Source of the DNA: Candidatus Zophobacter franzmannii | GTDB lineage: Bacteria > Cloacimonadota > Cloacimonadia > Cloacimonadales > JAFGVF01 | Assembly: GCA_030765245.1 (NCBI GenBank) | Contig: JAVCCX010000023.1 | Location: 1-14,796, forward strand | Reading direction: 5' to 3' | DNA length: 14,796 nt | In this document: positions 1 through 8,153 of the stretch, piece after piece | Numbering within the stretch: the stretch's first letter is position 1 | Layout: the number at the start of each line of letters is the position of its first letter | Translations under genes and position numbers: made by a program | Notes under the pieces: model-generated | The model's input: only the letters and a program-made list of their open reading frames with translations | Told to the model about the DNA's origin: nothing | The model's database searches: none

Positions 1-2610
1 AGCTTGAAGATTCCAATTGTAATCAAGGGTCGAAGCAACGATATGAAGCTCTTCCCAAACTGTTGTAGTTTTAATCATATCACCACCGGGTTGATGAGGA
101 CCAGCATCACAACCTGCAGGTCTATCAGCGGGAGTGTGAGATACTTCATAGCCAAACCAAAGTGGTGTCTGCCCGGTAATTGGGATTGAAGTTGTTAATT
201 GTACTTCATTCCAATCACTGTCATTATAAGTTGGGACAGCCTGTTCGTGCAATAGAACATCACCATTGTTACCAGAATATATTTTTAAGACTACTGAGGT
301 AGCAGGACTTTGAAGGAAGAAGCGCATGGAATTAAGATAGAATCCTGCATAGATTGAAAGCTCATTTACTTCATATTTTGTTGCGACTTCAAAAGTGCCA
401 CCATCAGTTAATCCAATACCATCACTATTAACACCATTATCCTTATACACCCAAGCTCCACCTGTTCCACTAGATACAGGAGGACTCCAAGTTAAAAGGG
501 CTTCATCCGTATCTAACTCTTCGGCAATTACACCATTTACAGCAAAAGCAATCTCCTGGAGTACAATTTGTCCTAAATCGACATCTGCAGTATTAACAAC
601 TACATCCTGAGAAGAGGTTGAATAACCTAAAGAGTTAAGAGTCAATTGATAGGTCTGGTCACAGTAAACACCGGTAAAAGTAAAGAATCCATTAGCATCG
701 GTATCTACTTCATAATAATCATATCCATTAAGATAGCATGTCCCCGGAATTCCGGTCATTGTACCTGAGGCTATGACTTGACCACTTACAGAACAAACAG
801 GCAACGTAATCATAGCAATATCACCTGTTGTGATAACATCTTCCGTTATTGTTATATTGATTGTACTTTCATAATAACCATGGATATTCGCTTCAATCAC
901 ATAGTCATTTGCAGGAAGATAAGGGAATGCATAGAATCCGTTACCATCTGTCATTGTTTGATAATTGGTGCCTTGCACAACAATATCCACATTGGCTAAA
1001 GGAGCACCATTGTCAGTAGCAACACCCTCAAGAGCACCCAAGCCGGATGTTACAAAGTATAGTCTAATATTGGGTACAAGATCTAAAACATTACCCACTT
1101 GAGCAAGATTAGGGTCGTATTCAGTAGTATTGTCATGAAGCTCAATAGTCCTATTTGGATAGGCACTAGTACTACAATACCATCTATCACTACTGCTATT
1201 CATTTGAGTGCCAAGTGGTCTCTGATACATTAGAACAAGATTGCCACCATTATAAGCATATGGTGTATCGAAGTCGAGATGCACATAATAATCACCATTA
1301 GTGAGACTAAAGGTAGAAGCAAAGGCTGGTGTAAGATCACTAGCTGGGATAAAACCACCACTCAGGTCAGCCAACACAGATTCACCTATCCAAATGTTCA
1401 TATTTTGGTTAATTAACTCACTCTGCCAATTAACATGGAAATCGATTCCCATTATCAAACCACCGACTGTGATCTCATCTGGATAAAGCATTGTTTGAGT
1501 TAAACTACTTTGGTAATAAAAGTTGAATGGTACCATATTGTTTAAAACAGACTCGTCACCAATTGTGCAGATTGCAGTTCCTACAGGCTGTACTGAGACA
1601 TCAAATAACGAAGTTGAGTTATCTACAGGAGCTAAATCAGCTGCGTAGTCAACATATCCATATACCTGAAATTCGCTCACGGTGTTAAAAGTATAATTAA
1701 AGATGTAATCTTCTGTTGTATTAGGACTCATCAAGGTCCCGGTTGCAGAAGTAAGTTCGATATCATTCACACCATCGACAAATTGCATCAATTTCACTGA
1801 ATAATTATCTGCATCATTGGAGCCTCTGTTCAATACAGAAACCGTATAACTACTGTTTGTTCCTGAAGTTGGAGTCATATTTCCATTAATAGACATCGCT
1901 CTCAAATCATCAGGATAAGCCACAGGTCGCATAAATGAGATAACAAGATCGTTTTGAAGAGGAGCTCCTGTATTGTTAAAAAGATATTGTAGTCCGTCGA
2001 GGCCATCTTCATTCTCGATACCAACGGTACAATTTGTAAGGTCAAAACCTGTACCAATGTTTTGGTATTGAATTTTGATATCCCCATTTGCGAAGAGAAT
2101 AATCTGCACATCAATACAATCATCCGGTGCTGTTGAACCACCGTATTCAGAGTATGAGATAAAGCTCATGACAAAGGCATTCATCTGGTCTACAGTAGTG
2201 TTTTCGTAGTAGATAGCACTGTTTGCCCATGTATAAGTTGGATTAAGGTCATCCCAACACCAGAAAATCTGACTATTTGGGATTCCGGCAGTCGGTATAG
2301 GACTATTGCTCAAAGTATTCATACTTGCTGAGTCAAAACCGATTAACCCATTTGAACCTACGAATATCTGGTCATAGACACTGTCGTAGAATGAAAAATT
2401 AAACCCGATTGGGAAAGAGCCAACAAAACTGTCATCTGACAATCCTGTAACTTCATTCGTAGTGGAAGGAGTAATCCAGCTGAAGGTAGGTCCGGTAGGT
2501 TCTAAACTATTGATGTAGGTGTATCCGAAAGTATCAGGACCACCTGTGTTTTGAGCAAATATGCTCATTGCGAAGATTAAGAGTAGATAAAATAATACAC
2601 ATTTTTTCAT
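1..2610 (-). CDS. Secreted multidomain surface protein (CARDB-like, carboxypeptidase-regulatory-like, FN3-like), 3' end outside window
   Basis: The frame is open from an ATG at 2610-2608 to base 1, giving 870 residues without a stop; the C-terminus is missing. The start is supported by GGGAGA eight or so bases upstream and by a signal peptide (MKKCVLFYLLLIFAMSIFAQ). In order I see: a beta-rich N-terminal region (about 21-235, with a FNFSFYDSVYDQIFVGSNG stretch common to such surface proteins); a CARDB-like adhesion module (about 236-336, 'YTVSVLNRGSNDADNYSVKL'); a beta-sandwich region (about 337-517); two carboxypeptidase-regulatory-like folds (about 522-605 and 606-681, each with a 'T/D-D-G/A-NGFY/F' turn); and an FN3-like start (about 686, 'EALLTWSPP') leading into a further beta domain. 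No catalytic motif is visible, so adhesion or a structural surface role is inferred. A sorting or anchor domain would be expected in the missing part. Divergent from the permease gene at 2965. Confidence 0.85.
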   Translation of the reverse strand, partial: MKKCVLFYLLLIFAMSIFAQNTGGPDTFGYTYINSLEPTGPTFSWITPSTTNEVTGLSDDSFVGSFPIGFNFSFYDSVYDQIFVGSNGLIGFDSASMNTLSNSPIPTAGIPNSQIFWCWDDLNPTYTWANSAIYYENTTVDQMNAFVMSFISYSEYGGSTAPDDCIDVQIILFANGDIKIQYQNIGTGFDLTNCTVGIENEDGLDGLQYLFNNTGAPLQNDLVISFMRPVAYPDDLRAMSINGNMTPTSGTNSSYTVSVLNRGSNDADNYSVKLMQFVDGVNDIELTSATGTLMSPNTTEDYIFNYTFNTVSEFQVYGYVDYAADLAPVDNSTSLFDVSVQPVGTAICTIGDESVLNNMVPFNFYYQSSLTQTMLYPDEITVGGLIMGIDFHVNWQSELINQNMNIWIGESVLADLSGGFIPASDLTPAFASTFSLTNGDYYVHLDFDTPYAYNGGNLVLMYQRPLGTQMNSSSDRWYCSTSAYPNRTIELHDNTTEYDPNLAQVGNVLDLVPNIRLYFVTSGLGALEGVATDNGAPLANVDIVVQGTNYQTMTDGNGFYAFPYLPANDYVIEANIHGYYESTINITITEDVITTGDIAMITLPVCSVSGQVIASGTMTGIPGTCYLNGYDYYEVDTDANGFFTFTGVYCDQTYQLTLNSLGYSTSSQDVVVNTADVDLGQIVLQEIAFAVNGVIAEELDTDEALLTWSPPVSSGTGGAWVYKDNGVNSDGIGLTDGGTFEVATKYEVNELSIYAGFYLNSMRFFLQSPATSVVLKIYSGNNGDVLLHEQAVPTYNDSDWNEVQLTTSIPITGQTPLWFGYEVSHTPADRPAGCDAGPHQPGGDMIKTTTVWEELHIVASTLDYNWNLQA

Positions 2611-2964
2611 AGTAAGTTCTCCCATATGTTTCTTAATAACGGTAATCTTTACTTGGTTACAAATTTATAGTTAACCCTCTCTACAAGTCAAATTATTTAT
2701 TTTATAAACACATATTCGGTCACTTTTTGGCTCCTACTACAGGTCTTTTTGTCAAAGATGTAAGAGGAACGTTACAAATGCGGAAGGAAATCGGTATAAA
2801 TCCTTATCGGGATGAATGAAGGGGATAAAGAATGGAATTAGATAATAATATGTGGACAGAATCAAGGGAAACTTTGATAAAAAACTTGCTGTAAAAGGTT
2901 GTTTGCTAAACTATACAGTTACCTGAAAGTGAATTCAAATTGAGTTAGGAGTAAAAGCCGAATT
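2611..2964. other. Divergent intergenic region
   Basis: This 354-bp gap separates two divergent genes. Apart from the minus-strand promoter at 2664-2691 and the two ribosome binding sites, I see no gene, no tRNA, no strong inverted repeat and no convincing plus-strand promoter. TTGATA (2873-2878 region) and TATACA (near 2914) are present but are not correctly spaced with each other. Confidence 0.5.
2664..2691 (-). promoter_or_regulatory. Promoter of the surface-protein gene
   Basis: On the minus strand, TTGACT (2691-2686) is followed after 16 bp by TATAAA (2669-2664), each 5/6 to the sigma-70 boxes, about 50 bp upstream of the ATG at 2610. The same stretch also reads TAAATTTG, which fits the TAnnTTTG element known for Bacteroidetes, with a TTTG 21 bp upstream. 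Which reading applies cannot be told from sequence. Confidence 0.55.
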
Positions 2965-3864
2965 ATGAATGAATTTCTGATAAAGATTATCCCAATTATC
3001 TTGTTGTTTGCAACAGGTTGGATTACTCGGTTATTAAGAGTATTTACTACTCGTGATGCCGACCTGTTTCTGAAACTCGTTCTTAATGTTACACTTCCTG
3101 CGATGATAATTGCTACAGCCCAAGACATGATAATGGATAAGTCACTGATATATCTTCCATTCATTGCAATCATGATAGTCGTAATACTTTCCATTATAGG
3201 CAAATTTACCGGTAGGCAATTGAAGATGAACAGACCGGATACAGGTTCATTTCTAGTTGGAATAATGATTATGAATACAGGGTTCTGTCTTCCATTTATC
3301 GAGGCTATCTATGGGAGACAGGGAGTTCTGATTGCGAACCTTTTCGATATTGGGAATACCTTCATGATCTATACCTTTGTTTACTATCATGCAATTAGAT
3401 ATGGTAAGAATGAAAGTGGATCTCTTGACTGGAAGAAGTTCCTTAAGCTTCCACCTTTGTGGGGATTGCTTATCGGGTTTGGACTTAGGTTTCTGAATGT
3501 GAAAATCCCGGCGATGCCAATGCTATTCTTTGAACTTGCTGGTGTAGCGACAACACCACTGATAATGCTTTCTCTTGGTATCTACTTTCATCCAAGAGTT
3601 AAACGACTACCAAAGGCATTATTGGCAGTTGTGTTAAGAATGGGGTTCGGATTTCTGATTAGCTATCTAGCTGTAACACTTCTAAACATTACCGGGCTTC
3701 CTCGAGTTATTATTCTTGTTTCCGGGAGTGCACCGATAGGGTTTAATACTATCATATTCGCAAACCTCGAGGAACTTGACAAAGAGTTTGCTTCAACGAT
3801 GGTCTCAATCTCGATAGTGATTGGGCTTGTGTTGTTACCGACTCTGTTATATTTGTTTAGATAA
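2965..3864 (+). CDS. AEC (auxin efflux carrier)-family permease
   Basis: 299 residues, a usual length for bacterial members of this transporter family (PF03547), which move organic acids such as malate or other small anions across the inner membrane. The protein is hydrophobic throughout, with about ten likely membrane helices. Family hallmarks are visible: NVTLPAMII (41-49) in the first half, MNTGFCLPFIEAIYG (103-117), PLIMLSLG (198-205) and SAPIGFNTIIFA (255-266) in the second half. The start at ATG 2965 has AGGAG at 2947-2951, a rather long 13-base spacing. The lipoprotein gene of the metal importer begins 54 bp downstream with no terminator visible between, so co-transcription is possible. 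Substrate is unknown; family assignment is firm. Confidence 0.9.
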   Translation: MNEFLIKIIPIILLFATGWITRLLRVFTTRDADLFLKLVLNVTLPAMIIATAQDMIMDKSLIYLPFIAIMIVVILSIIGKFTGRQLKMNRPDTGSFLVGIMIMNTGFCLPFIEAIYGRQGVLIANLFDIGNTFMIYTFVYYHAIRYGKNESGSLDWKKFLKLPPLWGLLIGFGLRFLNVKIPAMPMLFFELAGVATTPLIMLSLGIYFHPRVKRLPKALLAVVLRMGFGFLISYLAVTLLNITGLPRVIILVSGSAPIGFNTIIFANLEELDKEFASTMVSISIVIGLVLLPTLLYLFR

Positions 3865-3918
3865 CTTGCAATGTTTAGCCGACTGATTAATATGTCTTTG
3901 TAAATTGTGGAGGATACT

Positions 3919-4806
3919 ATGTTTAAAAACGTTTTACTGTTTACCCTCATACTTATAGCCTTTCTGACAGGATGTGCTAAGACTCCATCTTCCTCGAAGA
4001 GTACGGTGTTTGTAAGCATACTCCCTCAGAAATACTTCATAGAAAGAATAACTGATGGTGCTGTAGATATTGAAGTTATGGTCAAACCAGGGAGTAGTCC
4101 TGCCTTTTATGAACCCCTACCACAACAGATGAGTAAGTTGGCAAAAGCAGATGCTTTTTATGTAATTGGAGTGCCATTCGAGCAGGCCTGGCTAAAGGAC
4201 ATAAATAAGAACTTCCCTCATTTGTTAGTTGTTGATGTAGGTGACGGAATTCCAATGCGTGAGACAGATAAACCAATTGAGTTTATGGAGAATGTACACC
4301 GCGAAAAGCATGAACATGGAAGATATGATCCACATATCTGGCTTGATCCTGTATATGCCCAGAAGATATGTGCAAATACATATATAAGTCTGATTAAGCT
4401 ATATCCCCAACATACTGAAATCTTTAGAGGAAACTATGATAAGCTAATTTCTGATTTACAAGGGCTATCAGAGGAACTCGATAAGAAGTTGAGCGAGGAG
4501 GTGGATAGAAAGCTTCTTGTGTTTCATCCATCGTGGGGTTATTTCGCAGATAGATACGGATATCAACAGATACCTATCGAAGTTGATAATAAGAACCCTA
4601 CTGCCAAAGAAACTGCCAGAATAGTAGATTATGCCTTGAATAATAAAATAAAGTATATATTTATTAATGAGCAAGTAGATACTTCCCAGGTTGAGAAAAT
4701 TGCAGAAGAAGTAGGAGCAAGAGTTGTCTCTATTGACCCACTTGCTGAGAACTATATAGAAAACTTAAGAAAAGTTGGAGATGCTATATTTAATAGCAAG
4801 TATTGA
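3919..4806 (+). CDS. znuA: Metal (zinc/manganese-type) ABC transporter substrate-binding lipoprotein
   Basis: I choose the ATG at 3919 because GGAGG (3909-3913) lies five bases upstream; a GTG at 3907 would overlap that site. The 295-residue protein begins with a lipoprotein signal ending in the lipobox LTGC (Cys19), so it is tethered to a membrane. It matches the TroA/ZnuA family: SILPQKYFIERI (33-44), PGSSPAFYEPLPQQM (57-71), GVPFEQAW (84-91), YDPHIWLDP (136-144), HPSWGYFADRYG (203-214) and DPLAENY (273-279). Likely metal ligands are His139, His203 and Asp273. The position that is His in the common SPHTYEPTP motif is Ala62. A short His-containing loop (H127, H131, H133) precedes His139. It is followed immediately by the ATPase and permease genes. 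Zinc is the likeliest metal, but manganese or iron cannot be excluded. Confidence 0.9.
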   Translation: MFKNVLLFTLILIAFLTGCAKTPSSSKSTVFVSILPQKYFIERITDGAVDIEVMVKPGSSPAFYEPLPQQMSKLAKADAFYVIGVPFEQAWLKDINKNFPHLLVVDVGDGIPMRETDKPIEFMENVHREKHEHGRYDPHIWLDPVYAQKICANTYISLIKLYPQHTEIFRGNYDKLISDLQGLSEELDKKLSEEVDRKLLVFHPSWGYFADRYGYQQIPIEVDNKNPTAKETARIVDYALNNKIKYIFINEQVDTSQVEKIAEEVGARVVSIDPLAENYIENLRKVGDAIFNSKY

Positions 4807-4807
4807 T

Positions 4808-5533
4808 ATGAATAAACCTATTGAAATCCTAAATGTAAGCTTTAAATATGAAACACTTACTGTATTAGATAAGATTAATCTGACTGTTGAACAGGACGAT
4901 TTTGTTGCGATTATTGGACCAAACGGAGGAGGTAAAACTACTCTGGTAAGGCTGATACTTGGAGAGTTAGAACCTGATTCCGGTTCCCTCACTATCTTTG
5001 GTGAAAAACCGATTAAGAGTAGCCATAGAATTGGTTATGTTCCTCAGTTCTCTACATTTAATAAAAACTATCCAATCAGAGTGCTTGAAGTTGTATTAAG
5101 CGGGAGTTTAAAGCGAAACTCTCTCCTTCCATTCTATTCAAAACCTGAGATTGCAAGAGCCATAGAAGTTCTCGAACAGATGAAGATAAGTCATCTTAAA
5201 ACCAATCAGGTAAGTAAACTCTCCGGTGGGCAGATGCAGAGGATGCTTATTGCAAGGGCACTGATGAGTGATCCTGAGATACTAATCTTAGATGAACCTA
5301 CTGCAAGCGTTGATATTGCCATGGAGCAGGATATCTTTGAGCTACTACATCAGCTTAACAAGAAGAAAGCTATCCTTGTAGTTTCACATGATGTTGCTTT
5401 TATTTCATCTTATGCAAGTAAAGTGGTGTGCCTAAATCGTAATCTTGAAATCCATGACTTGAATGAAATCGCAGTTAAGTATCCAAACGACAAATCCAAA
5501 CAAACCCAGATAGTCCATAACTGTCATTTGTAG
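4808..5533 (+). CDS. znuC: Metal ABC transporter ATP-binding protein
   Basis: A 241-residue ATPase that would energise metal import with the neighbouring permease. All ABC motifs are intact: Walker A GPNGGGKT (37-44), Q-loop Gln80 (YVPQF), signature LSGGQ (138-142), Walker B ILILDEP (158-164) with Glu163, and switch His194 (VVSHD). The frame is open further upstream (TTG 4775, ATG 4781), but homology begins at MNKPIEILNVSFKY, so ATG 4808 is preferred. That ATG lies one base after the znuA stop codon and lacks a good Shine-Dalgarno site, which suggests translational coupling. The tail ends in HNCHL, a possible but unproven metal-sensing or metal-binding end. Confidence 0.93.
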   Translation: MNKPIEILNVSFKYETLTVLDKINLTVEQDDFVAIIGPNGGGKTTLVRLILGELEPDSGSLTIFGEKPIKSSHRIGYVPQFSTFNKNYPIRVLEVVLSGSLKRNSLLPFYSKPEIARAIEVLEQMKISHLKTNQVSKLSGGQMQRMLIARALMSDPEILILDEPTASVDIAMEQDIFELLHQLNKKKAILVVSHDVAFISSYASKVVCLNRNLEIHDLNEIAVKYPNDKSKQTQIVHNCHL

Positions 5534-5539
5534 GTTAGC

Positions 5540-6373
5540 ATGAGCCAGTTAATATATGATTTTACTCACTATCAGTTCTTAATAAACGCACTCCTTGCAA
5601 GTGTCTTTGCAAGTATCATCTTAGGTTTACTCGGTCCCCTTATTGTTGTGAAGAGAATTTCATCGATTTGTGGTGGCATAGCTCATTCTGCTCTAGGCGG
5701 TATTGGTGTTGCTGTTTTCTTAGGTCTCTCTCCGATGTGGGGGGCTTTTGGTGCGTCTATAGCTTCTGCTTTGATAATTAGTTATACGAAGCTAAAGGGT
5801 AGTCAGCATGAGGATGTTATGATAAGTGTTATCTGGTCATTAGGTATGGCCATTGGCCTTATTTTTATAGCTTTGACACCGGGCTATAGCCAGAACATCT
5901 TAACCTATCTGTTTGGAAATATACTCTTAGTAACCAATAGTGAAATTATCACATCTATGTTGTTGAGCTTTCTTGTGTTTGCTATTATTTTTATCTTCTA
6001 CAGACAGTTAGTTGTAATTACCTTCGATGAGAAGTTTACCATTGTCAGAAGACTTGGGAGAAACTTCTTCTTCACTCTGTTATTGATATTAGTCGCAATT
6101 GCTGTTGTAACTTTGATTAAGATTACCGGTATGATTTTGGTTATTGCTTTAATGACACTACCCTCAGCAACGGCTCTATTATTCGCCAATAGAATGGGCA
6201 CAGTGATGTTATGGTCGGTGATTCAAAGTCTTTTGTATTGTCTTACAGGAATTATAATAGGGTATCTACTTAATCTTCCTATCGGGGCAACAATTATTGT
6301 AATCAGCAGTATTAGTTACTTTCTTCTGTTGCTTTTAAAAAAGAGTCGCTGTTGTTTGGGAAATGGACAGTAA
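5540..6373 (+). CDS. znuB: Metal ABC transporter permease (ABC-3 family)
   Basis: 277 residues with seven to nine hydrophobic segments, the inner-membrane channel of the metal importer. ABC-3 hallmarks are present: GPLIVVKRISSICGGIAHSA (32-51), HEDVMISVIWSLG (90-102), LTYLFGNILL (121-130), DEKFTIVRRLG (163-173) and KITGMILVIALMTLPSAT (194-211). It starts six bases after the znuC stop, completing a three-gene transport cassette in the order binding protein, ATPase, permease. Its last 62 bases, coding for the end of the final helix and a basic tail (KKSRCCLGNGQ), are also the antisense of the 3' end of the histidine kinase gene. I saw no Zur-type palindrome in the 54 bp before znuA. Confidence 0.92.
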   Translation: MSQLIYDFTHYQFLINALLASVFASIILGLLGPLIVVKRISSICGGIAHSALGGIGVAVFLGLSPMWGAFGASIASALIISYTKLKGSQHEDVMISVIWSLGMAIGLIFIALTPGYSQNILTYLFGNILLVTNSEIITSMLLSFLVFAIIFIFYRQLVVITFDEKFTIVRRLGRNFFFTLLLILVAIAVVTLIKITGMILVIALMTLPSATALLFANRMGTVMLWSVIQSLLYCLTGIIIGYLLNLPIGATIIVISSISYFLLLLLKKSRCCLGNGQ

Positions 6374-8129
6374 ACTCAGTTCCTTCTCCCACAACGCTTC
6401 TGACAGTGATATCTCCTCCGGCTTGTTTGATATAATCATAGCTTAGATATAGTCCAAGCCCGGCCCCCTTTTCTGCATTAGTACCGAAGGTTGATTTATT
6501 CATATCCAGGACAAATAGATTCTTGATATTTTGAGGTTTTATCCCAATACCTGAGTCTGCAATTGTAACAAGTGTAAAATCATCATTTACTTTTGCTTTG
6601 AGTGTGATCACTCCACCTGAAGGGGTGAATTTAGTTGCATTAGTTAAGATGTTTCTGAGCACCAATGACGGTACATTCTTATCACAGAAAACTTCCAGGT
6701 CAGAATGAATCTTATTGTTTAGGATAATACCTTTGTGATCTATGTTGTTTCTATTAAGATTTACAACTGAATCAATAATTGGCAGAAGATTAACAGCTTT
6801 AGGCTGAATCTCATCTTTGTTGAGGTGGCTCTGACCCCATTGAAGAAGATTATCAAGCAGGAATACAGTTGCTTTAGTATCAAAGTAAAGGTCAGAGATA
6901 ATCCCCTTTAATTCATCAACGGATAAAACCGGTGAATCTTGAAACATTTCCAGAGTTGCATATACATTATTAACTGGACCTTTCAAATCATGAGCAATTA
7001 CCGAGAATAGCTTGTCTCTAACAGTGAGAGCCTGTGCTAAGTCAATGTTCTGCAACCGATATATCTCTTTATCTTTTTCATGCTCTTTTGTTTTGTATTG
7101 AACCTGCAACTCTGCCAATTTTTGTTTATGTAATCTTGATTTATAGTCATCACTTGCGATCTTTAACTCTTGTAAGAAATGGAATGCTTTTTCGTAATCT
7201 TTTGAGCCCTCATAAGAACGAGCGAGGATATCCAGAGCTGTAGTTATCAACTCATTGTATGTAGAATTTTTAGCAAAAGTTAAGCCTGTCTGAGTTTTCT
7301 CAATAGCTTCGTCATAGTTTTCAAGTAACAGGTTACATTCACCAAGGTTTACATATGACCTGGCTAAGCCCCGGATATCATAGCCATCTTCTTTGAGATT
7401 TATGGATTTCTCGAAGTGTTCTTTACTTTTTTGATAATCACCAAGTGATGCTTCAATGATTCCAAGGTTATTGTATATATTCGCAATTCCACTGAATTCA
7501 TTCAGACTCTTAAATACTTCTAAACCTTCAGAGTAGAGTTCCTTAGCTTTAAAGTAATTGCATGTGCGATTATATATTGAGCCTAAGTTTATCAGGATAT
7601 TATTTACAAAAACTGCTTTTCGATGATAGTCTTCGTCATCTTTAGAAAGTATTTTTTTACCTTCCTCATAGCAAGCTAAGAAACACTCTTCAGCCTGTTT
7701 TAAATCATTAAGATGGTAGTAGATAATACCGAAGTCATTCTTAATCAAAAGGGCTATATATTTTTCTGTAGGTGGGCATTTATCTTTTGCAATATAGAGA
7801 TGTGTGAATGCTTCTTCGAAATTTGCCTGTCTGTATTCAACTACAGCAAGGTTACGATATAATAGAGCCACATGACCACTTTGAGCACCTTCTTTATCAT
7901 ACCATCCTACTGACATATGAATAAACTCTTTGGCTTCATCGTACATAGCAAGGGTAATTAGCTCATCTAAGTAGTCATGGATTACATACCATTTTTGACT
8001 TACGCTTGCTACATCCACGGCATCTAATATATCCTGTTTAGAACCATTTTCGCGTGCTTTTAGCTTATCTATAGCGTTATTGTAGTGCTTTTGCACAACT
8101 TCATTTTCGAAGCTTCTTGCCTTCCCCAT
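6312..8129 (-). CDS. Soluble TPR-containing sensor histidine kinase
   Basis: 605 residues with no signal peptide and no membrane helix, so a cytoplasmic sensor. Residues about 50-330 are tetratricopeptide repeats, with clear units around 140 (GIIYYHLNDLKQAEECF), 182, 221 (NLGIIEASLGDYQKSKEHFE), 261 and 301. A coiled coil (about 330-370) leads to the dimerisation and phosphoacceptor box FSVIAHDLKGP with His380. The ATPase domain shows the N box (NILTNATKF, Asn497), G1 DSGIG (525-529), F box (LFVLD) and G2 GAGLGL (555-560). All catalytic motifs look intact. The start at ATG 8129 has AAGGAAAG just upstream. It lies 24 bp after the nucleotidyltransferase gene and probably shares its promoter. No response regulator gene is in the window, so its partner and signal are unknown. 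Confidence 0.93.
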   Translation of the reverse strand: MGKARSFENEVVQKHYNNAIDKLKARENGSKQDILDAVDVASVSQKWYVIHDYLDELITLAMYDEAKEFIHMSVGWYDKEGAQSGHVALLYRNLAVVEYRQANFEEAFTHLYIAKDKCPPTEKYIALLIKNDFGIIYYHLNDLKQAEECFLACYEEGKKILSKDDEDYHRKAVFVNNILINLGSIYNRTCNYFKAKELYSEGLEVFKSLNEFSGIANIYNNLGIIEASLGDYQKSKEHFEKSINLKEDGYDIRGLARSYVNLGECNLLLENYDEAIEKTQTGLTFAKNSTYNELITTALDILARSYEGSKDYEKAFHFLQELKIASDDYKSRLHKQKLAELQVQYKTKEHEKDKEIYRLQNIDLAQALTVRDKLFSVIAHDLKGPVNNVYATLEMFQDSPVLSVDELKGIISDLYFDTKATVFLLDNLLQWGQSHLNKDEIQPKAVNLLPIIDSVVNLNRNNIDHKGIILNNKIHSDLEVFCDKNVPSLVLRNILTNATKFTPSGGVITLKAKVNDDFTLVTIADSGIGIKPQNIKNLFVLDMNKSTFGTNAEKGAGLGLYLSYDYIKQAGGDITVRSVVGEGTEFTVHFPNNSDSFLKATEESN

Positions 8130-8153
8130 TTGTTCTTTCCTTCTTTAAACAGT

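Noticed and set aside
2919..3203. Minus-strand frame of 94 codons opposite the AEC permease
   Set aside because: It lies wholly opposite or beside the well-supported permease gene and has no family features.
3865..3918. Zur or other metal-repressor operator before znuA
   Set aside because: I looked for an AT-rich palindrome of the usual Zur type and found none; regulation may act upstream of the permease gene or by another regulator.
3663..4019. Minus-strand frame of 118 codons across the permease-znuA junction
   Set aside because: It is antisense to two recognised genes, with no ribosome site or domain.
4775..4807. Upstream starts (TTG 4775, ATG 4781) for the ABC ATPase
   Set aside because: The added residues are not part of the family and lie within the end of znuA; ATG 4808 directly after the znuA stop fits homology and coupling.
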